In this document: positions 1-7,989 of the stretch, piece by piece
Layout of the letters: each line of letters opens with the position of its first letter
Position numbering within the stretch: position 1 is the stretch's first letter
Assembly: GCF_003967535.1 (NCBI RefSeq)
Contig: NZ_BIFR01000001.1
Span: 2,603,001 to 2,667,000, forward strand
DNA length: 64,000 nt
Reading direction: 5' to 3'
DNA from: Tengunoibacter tsumagoiensis
GTDB taxonomy: Bacteria > Chloroflexota > Ktedonobacteria > Ktedonobacterales > Ktedonobacteraceae
Position numbers and translations under genes: made by a program
Notes under the pieces: model-generated
The model's input: only the letters and a program-made list of their open reading frames with translations
Databases searched by the model: none
What the model was told of the DNA's origin: nothing

Positions 1-2217
1 TTTGCTGGTCTTCTCCATGCTCGTCTGGTATTGAGCCCTTATGCTCATGCGCGTATCACAGCAATGAACATTGAGCCAGCTCTGGCGCTGCCTGGCGTTG
101 TGGCAGTGTATACGAGTCAGACATTGGGGATTGTCAGCGACGATCGCACATCGCGTTCGCAGACGCCCCTTGCGATTGACGAAGTTTTCTGGTGTGGCCA
201 TCCTGTTGCCATTGTCCTTGCAGAGACGCCTGAGGAGGCTGAAGATGGCGCGGCGGCGGTCGATGTCGATTATGAGCCTCTCCCAGTAGTCGTTGATCCA
301 ATTGCAGCGATGGAGAGCTCTTCTCCACTGGCCAGACCACGAACCGCTGATGATGCCTCGGAGATTGCAGGTGGTGGAGTCCATGCCGCCGTCTCCTCTG
401 GTCCTGCTCACGTCGTAGAGACGACAGAATATTCGCTCAATGTCTGCAATAAAGCCTATAAGCAGGTAGGTGATATTGAGGCAGGACTGCGTGAGGCCGA
501 CGTCATTGTGGAGCATACCTATCGCACGCGCCCGGTCCACCAATCCTATCTAGAGACGCAGTCCATCACCGTTGTGCCAACGCCCTCGGGTCATCAGATG
601 ACCGTCTGGCCGAGCACACAGGGAATGTTCAGCGTGCGAGCCGATATTGCAGAGGCTCTGGATCTGGCAGATCGACAGATTCGTGTTGAATCGCTCCCTA
701 TTGGTGGAGCCTTTGGCGGAAAATTTGGCTTAATCGAGCCACTGGCCGCCGCAGCCGCCTACCAAATTCGCAAACCTGTACGGCTGGTGCTGACACGCCA
801 GGAAGATCTCTTAGCAGGCAACCCTGCCCCACAGACGATTATTACCCTCAAGCTAGGTGCCAAACGTGATGGAACCCTGGTAGCAATGCAGGGGAAGGCC
901 ATCTTTGATACAGGTGCCTATGCAGGGGCCTCGCCTGACCTTGGTTTAACCCTTCTTGCAAGCAGCTATCGCTGTCCTCATATTGATCTGCGTGGATATG
1001 AAGTCCTCACCAATAAGGTTGGAGTAGGGGCTTATCGCGCCCCCAATGCCCCTCAGGCTACCTTTGCCCTGGAATCGACCGTGGCCGAGCTCTGCATCGA
1101 ACTGGGTATTGATCCGCTGGTGTTCCGCAAACAGAATGCCTTACGTGGTGGTGATCCCACCAATACGAGCCGGACTCCGCAGTATCCGGCATTGGGTCTG
1201 ATTGAGTGTCTAGAAAAGATTGAGCACCATCCCCTCTGGCAGCAGCGCTCGTCATTGGACGCCGTGCCTGCTACATATAAAGATTGGAAGATTGGGACGG
1301 GCATTGCGGCTGGTGGCTGGCCAGGTGGATTAGAGACCGCTGCTGCGGCCTGTCGTCTGGAGAAAGACGGCACCCTTACGGTTGTCATTGGAACGGTCGA
1401 TCTGACTGGTTCGGATACCTCCATGGCGTTGCTGGCCGCAGAGGGCCTTGGGCTCTCCTCCTCATTGATCACGGTGGCTCACGACAGCACCGATACGATG
1501 CCCTATAGTGGTGGAACAGGCGGGAGCAAGACGGTCTATTCGATGGGGCCTGCCGTTCTGGATGCGGCTCGGGATGCTCGTGCACAGATTTTGAGTGTCG
1601 CCAGCGAGCTTTTAGAGGCAGCGGTTGAGGATCTTGAGATTGAGAAGAACGAGGTTGTTGTGCGTGGTGTTCCTGGTAAGAGCCTCTCGCTGAAGAAGAT
1701 CGCAGCAGCCTCAATGCGCTTTGGAGGTCGTTATGCCCCAGTCTATGGCCGTGGTCGTGCAGCGGTGCACACCAATTCGCCGATGTATGCGGTCCATCTG
1801 GCTCAGGTAGCGGTCGATCCCGAGACGGGTGAAGTCTGTGTCCTGAACTATGTCGCGGCTCAGGATGTTGGCCGGGCGATCAATCCAGCCGAGGTTGAAG
1901 GACAGATCTATGGTGGTGTCACCCAGGGCCTGGGTTGGGCGCTGTTGGAAGGCTTTGAATACGATGAGAATGGGCAGCTATTGACCACGACCCTGATGGA
2001 TTATGCGTTGCCTCACAGCTATGATGTGCCCACTATCATACCTATTCTGGTCGAAGTGCCCTCCGCCATGGGGCCATTTGGGGCCAAAGGCGTTGGTGAG
2101 CCACCAGTTGTTCCTGTAGCTGGCGCGATTGCCAATGCCATTCGCGATGCTGTAGGCAAACGTGTGACCGAACTTCCCATCACTGCTGAGAGGCTGTTTA
2201 CAGCGCTTCAGCACTAA
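1..2217 (+). CDS. Xanthine dehydrogenase-family molybdenum-binding subunit (5' partial)
   Basis: The reading frame is open from base 1, and its first residues (LHARLVLSPYAHARI) are the usual N-terminal region of this family, so the true start lies outside the window. About 738 residues are visible. The protein is the large molybdopterin-cytosine-dinucleotide subunit of an XDH/CO-dehydrogenase/aldehyde-oxidase type hydroxylase. Family motifs are present: GGAFGGKFG in the middle, GAYRAPNAPQ, and the C-terminal GVGEPPV that carries the catalytic Glu. It would work with FAD and 2Fe-2S subunits, which are not in the window. The substrate cannot be read from sequence: the CO-dehydrogenase active-site loop with its Cys is not recognisable, so CO oxidation is unlikely. 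The stop is followed by 330 bp without a gene. Confidence 0.9.
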   Translation, partial: FAGLLHARLVLSPYAHARITAMNIEPALALPGVVAVYTSQTLGIVSDDRTSRSQTPLAIDEVFWCGHPVAIVLAETPEEAEDGAAAVDVDYEPLPVVVDPIAAMESSSPLARPRTADDASEIAGGGVHAAVSSGPAHVVETTEYSLNVCNKAYKQVGDIEAGLREADVIVEHTYRTRPVHQSYLETQSITVVPTPSGHQMTVWPSTQGMFSVRADIAEALDLADRQIRVESLPIGGAFGGKFGLIEPLAAAAAYQIRKPVRLVLTRQEDLLAGNPAPQTIITLKLGAKRDGTLVAMQGKAIFDTGAYAGASPDLGLTLLASSYRCPHIDLRGYEVLTNKVGVGAYRAPNAPQATFALESTVAELCIELGIDPLVFRKQNALRGGDPTNTSRTPQYPALGLIECLEKIEHHPLWQQRSSLDAVPATYKDWKIGTGIAAGGWPGGLETAAAACRLEKDGTLTVVIGTVDLTGSDTSMALLAAEGLGLSSSLITVAHDSTDTMPYSGGTGGSKTVYSMGPAVLDAARDARAQILSVASELLEAAVEDLEIEKNEVVVRGVPGKSLSLKKIAAASMRFGGRYAPVYGRGRAAVHTNSPMYAVHLAQVAVDPETGEVCVLNYVAAQDVGRAINPAEVEGQIYGGVTQGLGWALLEGFEYDENGQLLTTTLMDYALPHSYDVPTIIPILVEVPSAMGPFGAKGVGEPPVVPVAGAIANAIRDAVGKRVTELPITAERLFTALQH

Positions 2218-2309
2218 AGATCGTGTATTCGAACGATAGGATAGGCTGATCAAACAGACGCTACCTGCGCTGGCCTGGAATAATTTCGTGTATTTCCCTG
2301 TTTCCTTCT

Positions 2310-2340
2310 ATAATGGTGCATGGTAAATACTTGCCATTAT
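2310..2340 (+). terminator. Weak hairpin after the XDH gene
   Basis: Seven-base arms ATAATGG and CCATTAT enclose a 17-nt loop about 95 bp after the stop codon. There is no T-run, so termination activity is doubtful. The rest of 2218-2460 shows nothing further. Confidence 0.25.
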
Positions 2341-2460
2341 GCTAGTGCCAGCCTCTGGTAGGGATTGATATGCCTTTTCTGCGGGTGAGGTCAGCAGATA
2401 TGCAGACAGCTTTGTAGAGGGAAGATCTATACCAGTGTCCTGCAAGTAGTTGAGTTTTCC

Positions 2461-2490
2461 TTGACAAGCCAAAAAAAGACATGGTACTCT
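2461..2490 (+). promoter_or_regulatory. Sigma-70-type promoter of the cysteine cluster
   Basis: TTGACA at 2461-2466, an 18-bp spacer and TACTCT at 2485-2490 preceded by TGG (extended -10). Transcription would start near 2497. A near-palindrome TTGATTAA-C-TTAGTCAA at 2516-2532 lies between the predicted start and the gene and could be an operator. No regulator gene is adjacent. Confidence 0.55.
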
Positions 2491-2547
2491 TTTGGTAGTT
2501 TACTAGAAAACAAAATTGATTAACTTAGTCAACATTGAGGTGAAACC

Positions 2548-3741
2548 ATGGGTGATGCCTTTCGCGAGATACTGCGGCGAGCCAGGCAGCAAGTCCCTGA
2601 GTGGACGCCGACGCAGGTAAATGAGGCCCTTGCTCATCAGACCGGGTCGACGCCAGATGATGATGCATTTGTGTTAGTAGATGTGCGTGAGAAGATCGAA
2701 TGGAACGAAGGGTACATTCCAGGGGCTGTGCATGTTCCCCGCGGTCACCTCGAGTCGCAGATCGAAGAGGTTGTGCCAGATAAATCTGAGAAAGTCGTAC
2801 TCTACTGCGCTGGTGGTGTGCGTTCGCTGATGGCTGCCACAACGTTGCAGCAGATGGGCTATAAAAATGTTATCTCCATGGCTGGAGGCTTTGGGCAGTG
2901 GAAGGGCGGTGGCTATAAATTCACACTGCCACGAACGCTCTCGGATGCACAGTCAAAGCGTTATAGCCGTCACCTCCTGGTCCCGGAAGTTGGTGAGAAG
3001 GGTCAGTTAAAGCTGCTGGATTCCAAAGTGCTGTTAATTGGTGCAGGTGGTCTGGGCTCTCCCTCGGCTCTTTATCTGGCAGCCGCAGGTGTTGGCACCA
3101 TCGGTATTATTGATGCTGACACGGTTGATGATAGCAACCTTCAGCGTCAGGTTATTCATACCACAGAGCGTATCGGACAATATAAAGCTGAATCGGCCCG
3201 CAAGGCGATTAATGATCTCAATCCAGATGTAAAGGTTGTGACCTATATTGAGCGTCTAGATGAGACCAATGTTCAGAAGCTTGTTGATGAATATGATGTC
3301 ATTCTTGATGGTACAGATAACTTCCCAACACGCTATCTATTAAATGACGCAGCTATTATTGCAAATAAGCCTGTTGTGCATGGGAGCGTCTTCCGCTTTG
3401 AGGGCCAGGTAACGGTCTTTAAGCCTTATGACGGTCCTTGCTATCGCTGCCTCTATCCAGAGCCTCCCCCCCCTGCGCTGGCTCCTAGCTGTGCTGAGGC
3501 TGGGGTATTGGGAGTCTTGCCTGGTATCATTGGTCTATTACAGGCGACAGAGGCCATCAAGTTGTTGTTGAACATTGGTGAGCCGCTGGTTGGTCGTATT
3601 CTGACCTATGACGCCCTGGCTGGTGAGTTCAACGAGATTCGCCCGTATCATAATCCCCAGTGCCCGGCCTGTGGTGAGAATGGTCACCCTGAGAACCTGC
3701 CTACGTATGGCGATGTCTGTGCTGTGCCTGCACGCTCATAA
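2548..3741 (+). CDS. moeB: Rhodanese-ThiF/MoeB fusion, sulfur-carrier activating enzyme
   Basis: 397 residues. Residues about 20-110 form a rhodanese domain with active-site loop CAGGVRS (Cys87). Residues about 130-380 form a ThiF/MoeB/E1-like adenylyltransferase with the ATP loop GAGGLGS (165-171), zinc pairs C298/C301 and C372/C375, and Cys315 near the conserved C-terminal helix. The enzyme would adenylate the C-terminal Gly of a ubiquitin-like carrier and load sulfur carried as persulfide on the rhodanese Cys. MoeZ-type proteins in actinobacteria carry the rhodanese at the C-terminus; here it is N-terminal. The start is set by GAGGTG 9 bp upstream of ATG. A 137-bp gap leads to the carrier gene, and the whole group 2548-5515 is co-directional. 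Service to molybdopterin synthesis as well is possible. Confidence 0.9.
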   Translation: MGDAFREILRRARQQVPEWTPTQVNEALAHQTGSTPDDDAFVLVDVREKIEWNEGYIPGAVHVPRGHLESQIEEVVPDKSEKVVLYCAGGVRSLMAATTLQQMGYKNVISMAGGFGQWKGGGYKFTLPRTLSDAQSKRYSRHLLVPEVGEKGQLKLLDSKVLLIGAGGLGSPSALYLAAAGVGTIGIIDADTVDDSNLQRQVIHTTERIGQYKAESARKAINDLNPDVKVVTYIERLDETNVQKLVDEYDVILDGTDNFPTRYLLNDAAIIANKPVVHGSVFRFEGQVTVFKPYDGPCYRCLYPEPPPPALAPSCAEAGVLGVLPGIIGLLQATEAIKLLLNIGEPLVGRILTYDALAGEFNEIRPYHNPQCPACGENGHPENLPTYGDVCAVPARS

Positions 3742-3878
3742 GCCCATCGGTTATTGGGCAGCAAGTTCTCTTCTGAGAATGGTCTGCCCAGTTGAATCAG
3801 ATCGGCGAGAAGTGAGAGATGGTACTCACATGTTTTCTGCGGAATGTGTTCCGTAGTGGATAAAAGGAGTCTAAAGTT

Positions 3879-4151
3879 ATGGCAAATGTGCGTTTAGCGC
3901 CTGTATTACGTTCTTCTGCTGGTGGTTCAAAACAAGTCAGCGCCCAGGGCAACACCTTGAATGAAGTTTTGAACGACCTCTATAGCCGCTTCCCTGCCTT
4001 AAAAGAGCAGATTCAGCCCGAGCAAGAGCTGAGCAAATTTGTGAATGTCTATGTTAACGACCAGGACGTGCGCTATCTTCAGGGTCTTGAGACGGCAGTT
4101 GGTGCCAGCGATGTTGTGACGCTGTTGCCTGCGATGGCCGGTGGACGTTAG
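3879..4151 (+). CDS. cysO: ThiS/MoaD-family sulfur carrier protein ending Gly-Gly-Arg (CysO-like)
   Basis: A 90-residue beta-grasp protein of CysO/MoaD type. The C-terminus reads LLPAMAGGR, so one Arg follows the Gly-Gly that must be free for adenylation and thiocarboxylation. The frame at 4134-4151 (gcc ggt gga cgt tag) is unambiguous. The carrier would be loaded by the upstream ThiF protein and donate sulfur to the next gene's cysteine synthase. AAAGGAG lies about 10 bp before the ATG. The exposed Arg implies a trimming step, and a JAMM peptidase is encoded two genes downstream. Overall length and position match CysO of the mycobacterial CysO-CysM-Mec pathway. Confidence 0.88.
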   Translation: MANVRLAPVLRSSAGGSKQVSAQGNTLNEVLNDLYSRFPALKEQIQPEQELSKFVNVYVNDQDVRYLQGLETAVGASDVVTLLPAMAGGR

Positions 4152-4160
4152 GAGCTCTTC

Positions 4161-5096
4161 ATGCGCTATGGCAACTTACTGGAGACCATTGGCAACACAC
4201 CACTGGTAGAGCTAAAAAGCTTTAGTCCGCATCCAGGGGTCCAGATCTATGCAAAGCTTGAGGGCTTCAATCCCTCGGGGAGCGTCAAAGATCGTGTGGC
4301 CATGAAAATGATTGAAGAGGCCGAGGCAGGTGGGCGGTTACAGCCGGACTCCATTCTCATTGAGCCGACCAGTGGAAATACGGGGATCGCGCTGGCCATG
4401 ATCTCTCGCATCAAAGGCTATCAGTTTGTTGCCGTGATGCCTGATAATGTCACAAACGAGCGGCGTCAGATCTTAGAGCTCTATGGAGCAAAAATCATCT
4501 TCTCTGATGGAAAACTGGGGAGTAACGGAGCTGTGCGCCTGGCAAAAGAGCTGGTGCAACAGGATGATCGCTATGTGATGCTCTACCAATATGGGAACGA
4601 GGCCAACCCGCGTGCTCATTATGAGGGGACGGCAGTTGAGATCATTCGCGATCTGCCTGATATTGACATCTTTGTGGCCGGCCTGGGAACGGGTGGCACG
4701 TTGACGGGCAATGCACGCCGTCTGAAGGAGTACAACCCGGCGATTAAGGTTGTGGCAGCCGAGCCTCAGCAGGGTGATGGTGTCCAGGGTCTGCGTAGTC
4801 TGGAGGATGGATTTGTGCCGCCGGTGCTCGATCAATCGCTGCTGGATGGGAAGATTCTCGTCTCCAGTCTGGACTCGATTCGTCGTACTCGTCAGCTCAA
4901 AGATCAAGAAGGTATCTTTGCAGGGCCCTCCTGTGGCGCATCATTGCATGCTGCCATTCGCGTGGCGTCCAGTCTTGAGCGCGGTAAAGTCGTGACCATT
5001 CTGGCTGATGGCGGCTGGAAATACTTAAGTGAAGATCTGTGGACCCGCGATCTGGAGCAGATTGAAGATAGTTTAGAGGCAAAAATATTATGGTAG
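4161..5096 (+). CDS. cysM: PLP-dependent cysteine synthase, CysM type
   Basis: 311 residues, fold-type II PLP enzyme. Lys43 in SGSVKDR is the Schiff-base lysine; PTSGNTG (69-75) binds the substrate and GTGGTLTG binds the PLP phosphate. The segment GLRSLEDGFVP carries Arg212 at the position where mycobacterial CysM uses an Arg to recognise O-phosphoserine, so O-phosphoserine plus thiocarboxylated carrier is the likely substrate pair rather than O-acetylserine plus sulfide. This is inference from motif similarity. The ATG lies 9 bp after the carrier's stop, and the 3' end overlaps the JAMM gene by 7 bp, indicating translational coupling. Confidence 0.92.
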   Translation: MRYGNLLETIGNTPLVELKSFSPHPGVQIYAKLEGFNPSGSVKDRVAMKMIEEAEAGGRLQPDSILIEPTSGNTGIALAMISRIKGYQFVAVMPDNVTNERRQILELYGAKIIFSDGKLGSNGAVRLAKELVQQDDRYVMLYQYGNEANPRAHYEGTAVEIIRDLPDIDIFVAGLGTGGTLTGNARRLKEYNPAIKVVAAEPQQGDGVQGLRSLEDGFVPPVLDQSLLDGKILVSSLDSIRRTRQLKDQEGIFAGPSCGASLHAAIRVASSLERGKVVTILADGGWKYLSEDLWTRDLEQIEDSLEAKILW

Positions 5097-5515
5097 CTGA
5101 AAGTAGTCTGGTACTGCGTATCCCTGCGGCTATTTATGAACAGATGGTAGCTCATGTTGTGGCGGGCTATCCCAACGAAGCGTGTGGGGCCTTAGGAAGC
5201 CAGGGCGATCTGGTCGTCAAAGATTATCCAACTGACAATGCCGCTGAAGAGCCCGATGATTTTTCGATCATTAGCGAGGCTGATATCGTACGGATCTACA
5301 ATGATATCGATGAATACGATGGGGATATGATCTACTATCATTCACATCCTCAGTCTGAGGCCTATCCCTCGGCCCGCGATATCGATTGGGCGAAGCGGAG
5401 CGGTTACCTCTACGTTATCTTCTCTCTCCAATACCATCCCAAACCTCCTTATGCGCGCCTCTTCAAGATCGATAGCGCGGGCTCTGTTACCGAAGGGTCA
5501 ATTGAGATCATCTGA
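5090..5515 (+). CDS. mec: JAMM/MPN metalloprotease (Mec/Mov34 type)
   Basis: 141 residues with the full JAMM zinc motif: Glu30 in NEACG, then H84-S-H86-P, Ser94 and Asp97 in HSHPQSEAYPSARD. In the mycobacterial pathway this enzyme (Mec) cuts cysteine off the CysO-cysteine adduct. In some Pseudomonas siderophore clusters a JAMM enzyme trims residues beyond the Gly-Gly of a carrier. Both roles are plausible here because the carrier ends Gly-Gly-Arg. The start codon overlaps the end of cysM. A 9-bp-arm hairpin at 5545-5578 closes the group. Confidence 0.9.
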   Translation: MVAESSLVLRIPAAIYEQMVAHVVAGYPNEACGALGSQGDLVVKDYPTDNAAEEPDDFSIISEADIVRIYNDIDEYDGDMIYYHSHPQSEAYPSARDIDWAKRSGYLYVIFSLQYHPKPPYARLFKIDSAGSVTEGSIEII

Positions 5516-5544
5516 TTGCTAGCATTGTGAGCATTACCAGCATC

Positions 5545-5578
5545 GAGACCACAGGGACTCCTCGTTCCATGTGGTCTC
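5545..5578 (+). terminator. Hairpin ending the cysteine cluster
   Basis: Perfect 9-bp arms (GAGACCACA / TGTGGTCTC) with a 16-nt loop, 30 bp after the JAMM stop. A T6 run occurs only 20 bp later, so this is a candidate rather than a classical terminator. Confidence 0.45.
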
Positions 5579-5660
5579 AATAGCAGGACCATCGAGCTTT
5601 TTTGCACAGGTGCAGCCTCCCCATCAAAGCTGACAAAACATGAGCAAGGAGCAAGAGCCC

Positions 5661-6074
5661 ATGAAATCACATACCGTCTATTTAACTTTTCATACGCAGA
5701 AGCGCAAAGAAATGGTGCCAATTACGGAGCAGGTAGAGCAGATTATCCGGGATAGTGGAGTGCAGGAGGGTCTGGCGCTGGTCAGTGCAATGCACATTAC
5801 AGCCGCAGTCATTGTGAATGATTATGAGCCAGGACTCTGGCAGGATATTATGGAGTGGGCGGAGAAGGTTGCGCCTGAGAATCCGAATTATCGTCATCAT
5901 CGGACAGGAGAAGATAACGGAGATGCTCACCTGAAAAATATATTGATGCACTCACAGGTTGTCATCCCTATTACGCGTGGAAAATTTGATGCAGGTCCCT
6001 GGCAACAGATCTTCTATATGGAATTTGATGGTCAGCGCGACAAGCGTCTTTTAGTCAAAGTTATTGGTGAATAG
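5661..6074 (+). CDS. yjbQ: YjbQ/UPF0047-family protein, first copy
   Basis: 137 residues from the ATG at 5661, preferred over the ATG at 5640 because AAGGAG at 5646-5651 stands 9 bp before it. The protein has the family pattern: SAMHITAAV with a buried His, a DxEPGL-like loop (DYEPGL), the [17 protein letters not shown] segment with several His/Asp, and [15 protein letters not shown] near the C-terminus. YjbQ proteins form trimers with a conserved metal-site-like pocket. Weak thiamin-phosphate-synthase activity has been reported for the family, but the physiological role is unknown. A second, diverged copy follows directly. Confidence 0.85.
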   Translation: MKSHTVYLTFHTQKRKEMVPITEQVEQIIRDSGVQEGLALVSAMHITAAVIVNDYEPGLWQDIMEWAEKVAPENPNYRHHRTGEDNGDAHLKNILMHSQVVIPITRGKFDAGPWQQIFYMEFDGQRDKRLLVKVIGE

Positions 6075-6141
6075 ACGTTTTTGAAAAGGCTCGCTATCCT
6101 TGATAAAACGATATTTTTTGAAGAGCCTGGAAGAGAGAGTT

Positions 6142-6531
6142 ATGAGAACATTTACCGTTTCAACGCGAAAAAAAGATCAGGTTATTGATATTACTGATAC
6201 CATCGAAGGCTATTTGCAGCAGGAACAGAATGCCCAGGGGCTCTGTTCGATCTTTGTTGCGCATACCACCTGCTGTCTGACCACGGCAGATCTCGATCCA
6301 GGAACAGATCTCGATCTTCTCGATGCATTGCGAAACATCCTTCCGGATCTGAACTATCGGCATCCACATGATCCAGAGCATACACCAGATCACATTCTCT
6401 CAACACTGATTGGACCATCTCTCGTCATCCCCTATCAACGTAAACAGTTAGTATTGGGCACCTGGCAGCGTGTGATTCTGATCGAGCTCGACGGTCCTCG
6501 CCAGCGCACCCTGCACCTCTCCACCTTTTAA
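6142..6531 (+). CDS. YjbQ/UPF0047-family protein, second copy
   Basis: 129 residues from the ATG at 6142, where GGAAGAGAGAG lies just upstream. An in-frame ATG at 6100 adds 14 residues that do not fit the family N-terminus. It shows the same layout as its neighbour: FVAHTTCCLTT in place of SAMHITAAV, the YRHPHDPEHTPDHI loop and GTWQRVILIELDGPR. The two copies are clearly diverged, so the duplication is old and roles may differ. The genes are 67 bp apart and probably co-transcribed. Confidence 0.85.
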   Translation: MRTFTVSTRKKDQVIDITDTIEGYLQQEQNAQGLCSIFVAHTTCCLTTADLDPGTDLDLLDALRNILPDLNYRHPHDPEHTPDHILSTLIGPSLVIPYQRKQLVLGTWQRVILIELDGPRQRTLHLSTF

Positions 6532-6675
6532 TGAAATTCATCGTATTTTGTACGAGAATCAACAATCTGATCGTATTAGAAGAGGGGGAAGGTCGTTGTC
6601 TATTCCTTCGTAAGGTTCTCTATCAAGGTCTCTATTGATGAATGTGAACAGTCTACTCAAGTAAAAGGAACATCA

Positions 6676-7707
6676 ATGTTAAATGGATTGCCCTTACTGC
6701 TTTTATGTGGCATCTTCATCCTGGGAGCAGCGGCTGTCTGGATTGCTGGAATCCAGCTTTCAAACACAACCGATATCATCGACAAGCAATTTGGCTTTGG
6801 TGAAGCCCTGGGAGGCTTAATTTTTCTTGCCATTGCCACGAATCTGCCGGAGATTGCCATTACCGTTAGCGCAGCGCTGACAAAGAACATTGGTCTGGCG
6901 ACAGGAAATATTCTGGGAGGCATCGCCATTCAGACCGTTGTGCTGGTACTGATGGATGCATTTGGCCTGGGAAAAAAAGGTGCCCTTTCCTTTCTCTCAG
7001 CCTCATTGGGTCTTGTCTTAGAAGGGATACTTGTGATTGCTGTACTGATTCTCGCGATCATGGGAACCCAATTGCCTGCCAGCGTTATGCTTGGTCGCCT
7101 TTCGCCAATTCCATTGATGATAGCGCTCTGTTGGATGCTAGGAGTCTGGTTCTTAAGCAAGGCCAAAAAGGATCTGCCCTGGCAGTTAAAAGGGCAGCCA
7201 GCAGCGGATAAGGATCAGAAGAGCGTCAAAAAGGTCAACACTGGACGAGCGATACTGATCTTCTGTCTGGCCTCGTTAATTACATTCATTGCTGGAGCTG
7301 CACTTGAATTAAGCGGTGACGCCATTGCACATCAGATCGGCCTGAGCGGGGTCCTGTTTGGGGCAACCATTCTAGCGGCTGCCACTGCCTTACCAGAGAT
7401 CTCAACTGGATTACAATCAATGCGCATAGGTGATTATGAATTGGGAGTCAGCGATATCTTTGGCGGAAATGCGTTTTTGCCAGTCCTGTTCTTATTGGCC
7501 AATCTCATCTCGGGTCAGGCAGTGCTGCCCCAGGCGCAGAAAAGTGATGTGTATCTGGCGGCGCTTGGCTGCCTCTTAACAGCTGTCTATCTGTATGGAC
7601 TTATTTTTCGCCGTAGCCGTCAGGTGTTTCATCTGGGTATCGATTCAATTGTAGTGCTTGTATTGTATCTGATTGGGATTGTAGGGCTCTTCTTTATGCC
7701 TGGATAG
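6676..7707 (+). CDS. Sodium/calcium exchanger-family (CaCA) membrane antiporter
   Basis: 343 residues, about ten or eleven hydrophobic segments. Two inverted alpha repeats carry the ion-coordinating acidic residues: ATNLPEIAITVSAAL followed by GNILGGIAIQ, and ATALPEISTGLQSM followed by SDIFGGNAFLP. A short charged loop near residues 165-190 separates the halves. It would exchange cytoplasmic Ca2+ or another cation for Na+ or H+ across the plasma membrane; ion choice cannot be read from sequence. AAAGGA lies 6 bp before the ATG. It stands alone between the YjbQ pair and the nad operon. Confidence 0.85.
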   Translation: MLNGLPLLLLCGIFILGAAAVWIAGIQLSNTTDIIDKQFGFGEALGGLIFLAIATNLPEIAITVSAALTKNIGLATGNILGGIAIQTVVLVLMDAFGLGKKGALSFLSASLGLVLEGILVIAVLILAIMGTQLPASVMLGRLSPIPLMIALCWMLGVWFLSKAKKDLPWQLKGQPAADKDQKSVKKVNTGRAILIFCLASLITFIAGAALELSGDAIAHQIGLSGVLFGATILAAATALPEISTGLQSMRIGDYELGVSDIFGGNAFLPVLFLLANLISGQAVLPQAQKSDVYLAALGCLLTAVYLYGLIFRRSRQVFHLGIDSIVVLVLYLIGIVGLFFMPG

Positions 7708-7856
7708 CTCAAGACCCTCTCTTCTCGTCAGAATGCTGCTCTGGCCACCTTCGGTCTGCATAGAGAAACAAAAATCCACTGATAAGACAGGCTAGCGAGA
7801 AGCAAAGAGCAATTGTATTTTCCCCCCTGTGCGCCATGGACATTCGACAAAAAATC

Positions 7857-7865
7857 TGGTATACT
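7857..7865 (+). promoter_or_regulatory. Extended -10 promoter element of nadBCA
   Basis: TGG-TATACT is a strong extended -10 element (TG at 7857-7858, TATACT at 7860-7865). No good -35 is visible at the normal distance, which is usual for extended -10 promoters. The start would be near 7872, just ahead of two dyad operators. The rest of 7708-7856 shows nothing else. Confidence 0.5.
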
Positions 7866-7876
7866 CCGTGAAAAGG

Positions 7877-7937
7877 TTAGTGTAAGAATGACACCTTTTC
7901 TTTTTTGTCTATGTCGTAAGTGTAAATTGTACACTTA
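7877..7937 (+). promoter_or_regulatory. Two matching dyad operators upstream of nadB
   Basis: Site B (7917-7937) is a perfect inverted repeat, TAAGTGTA / TACACTTA, around a 5-nt spacer. Site A (7877-7897) is an imperfect copy with the same geometry, TTAGTGTA / GACACCTT, also with a 5-nt spacer. The centres are 40 bp apart, close to four helical turns, so a dimer could bind both sites on one face. Site A also sits in a hairpin with arms GAAAAGGT / ACCTTTTC. Both sites lie downstream of the -10, which suits repression. The cognate regulator is not in the window; NAD-responsive repressors such as NrtR or NiaR are candidates by context only. Confidence 0.5.
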
Positions 7938-7989
7938 TTCTGTATAGAAGATAAGGTACAAACACACTGCTTCAAAGGAGAACGAAGGC

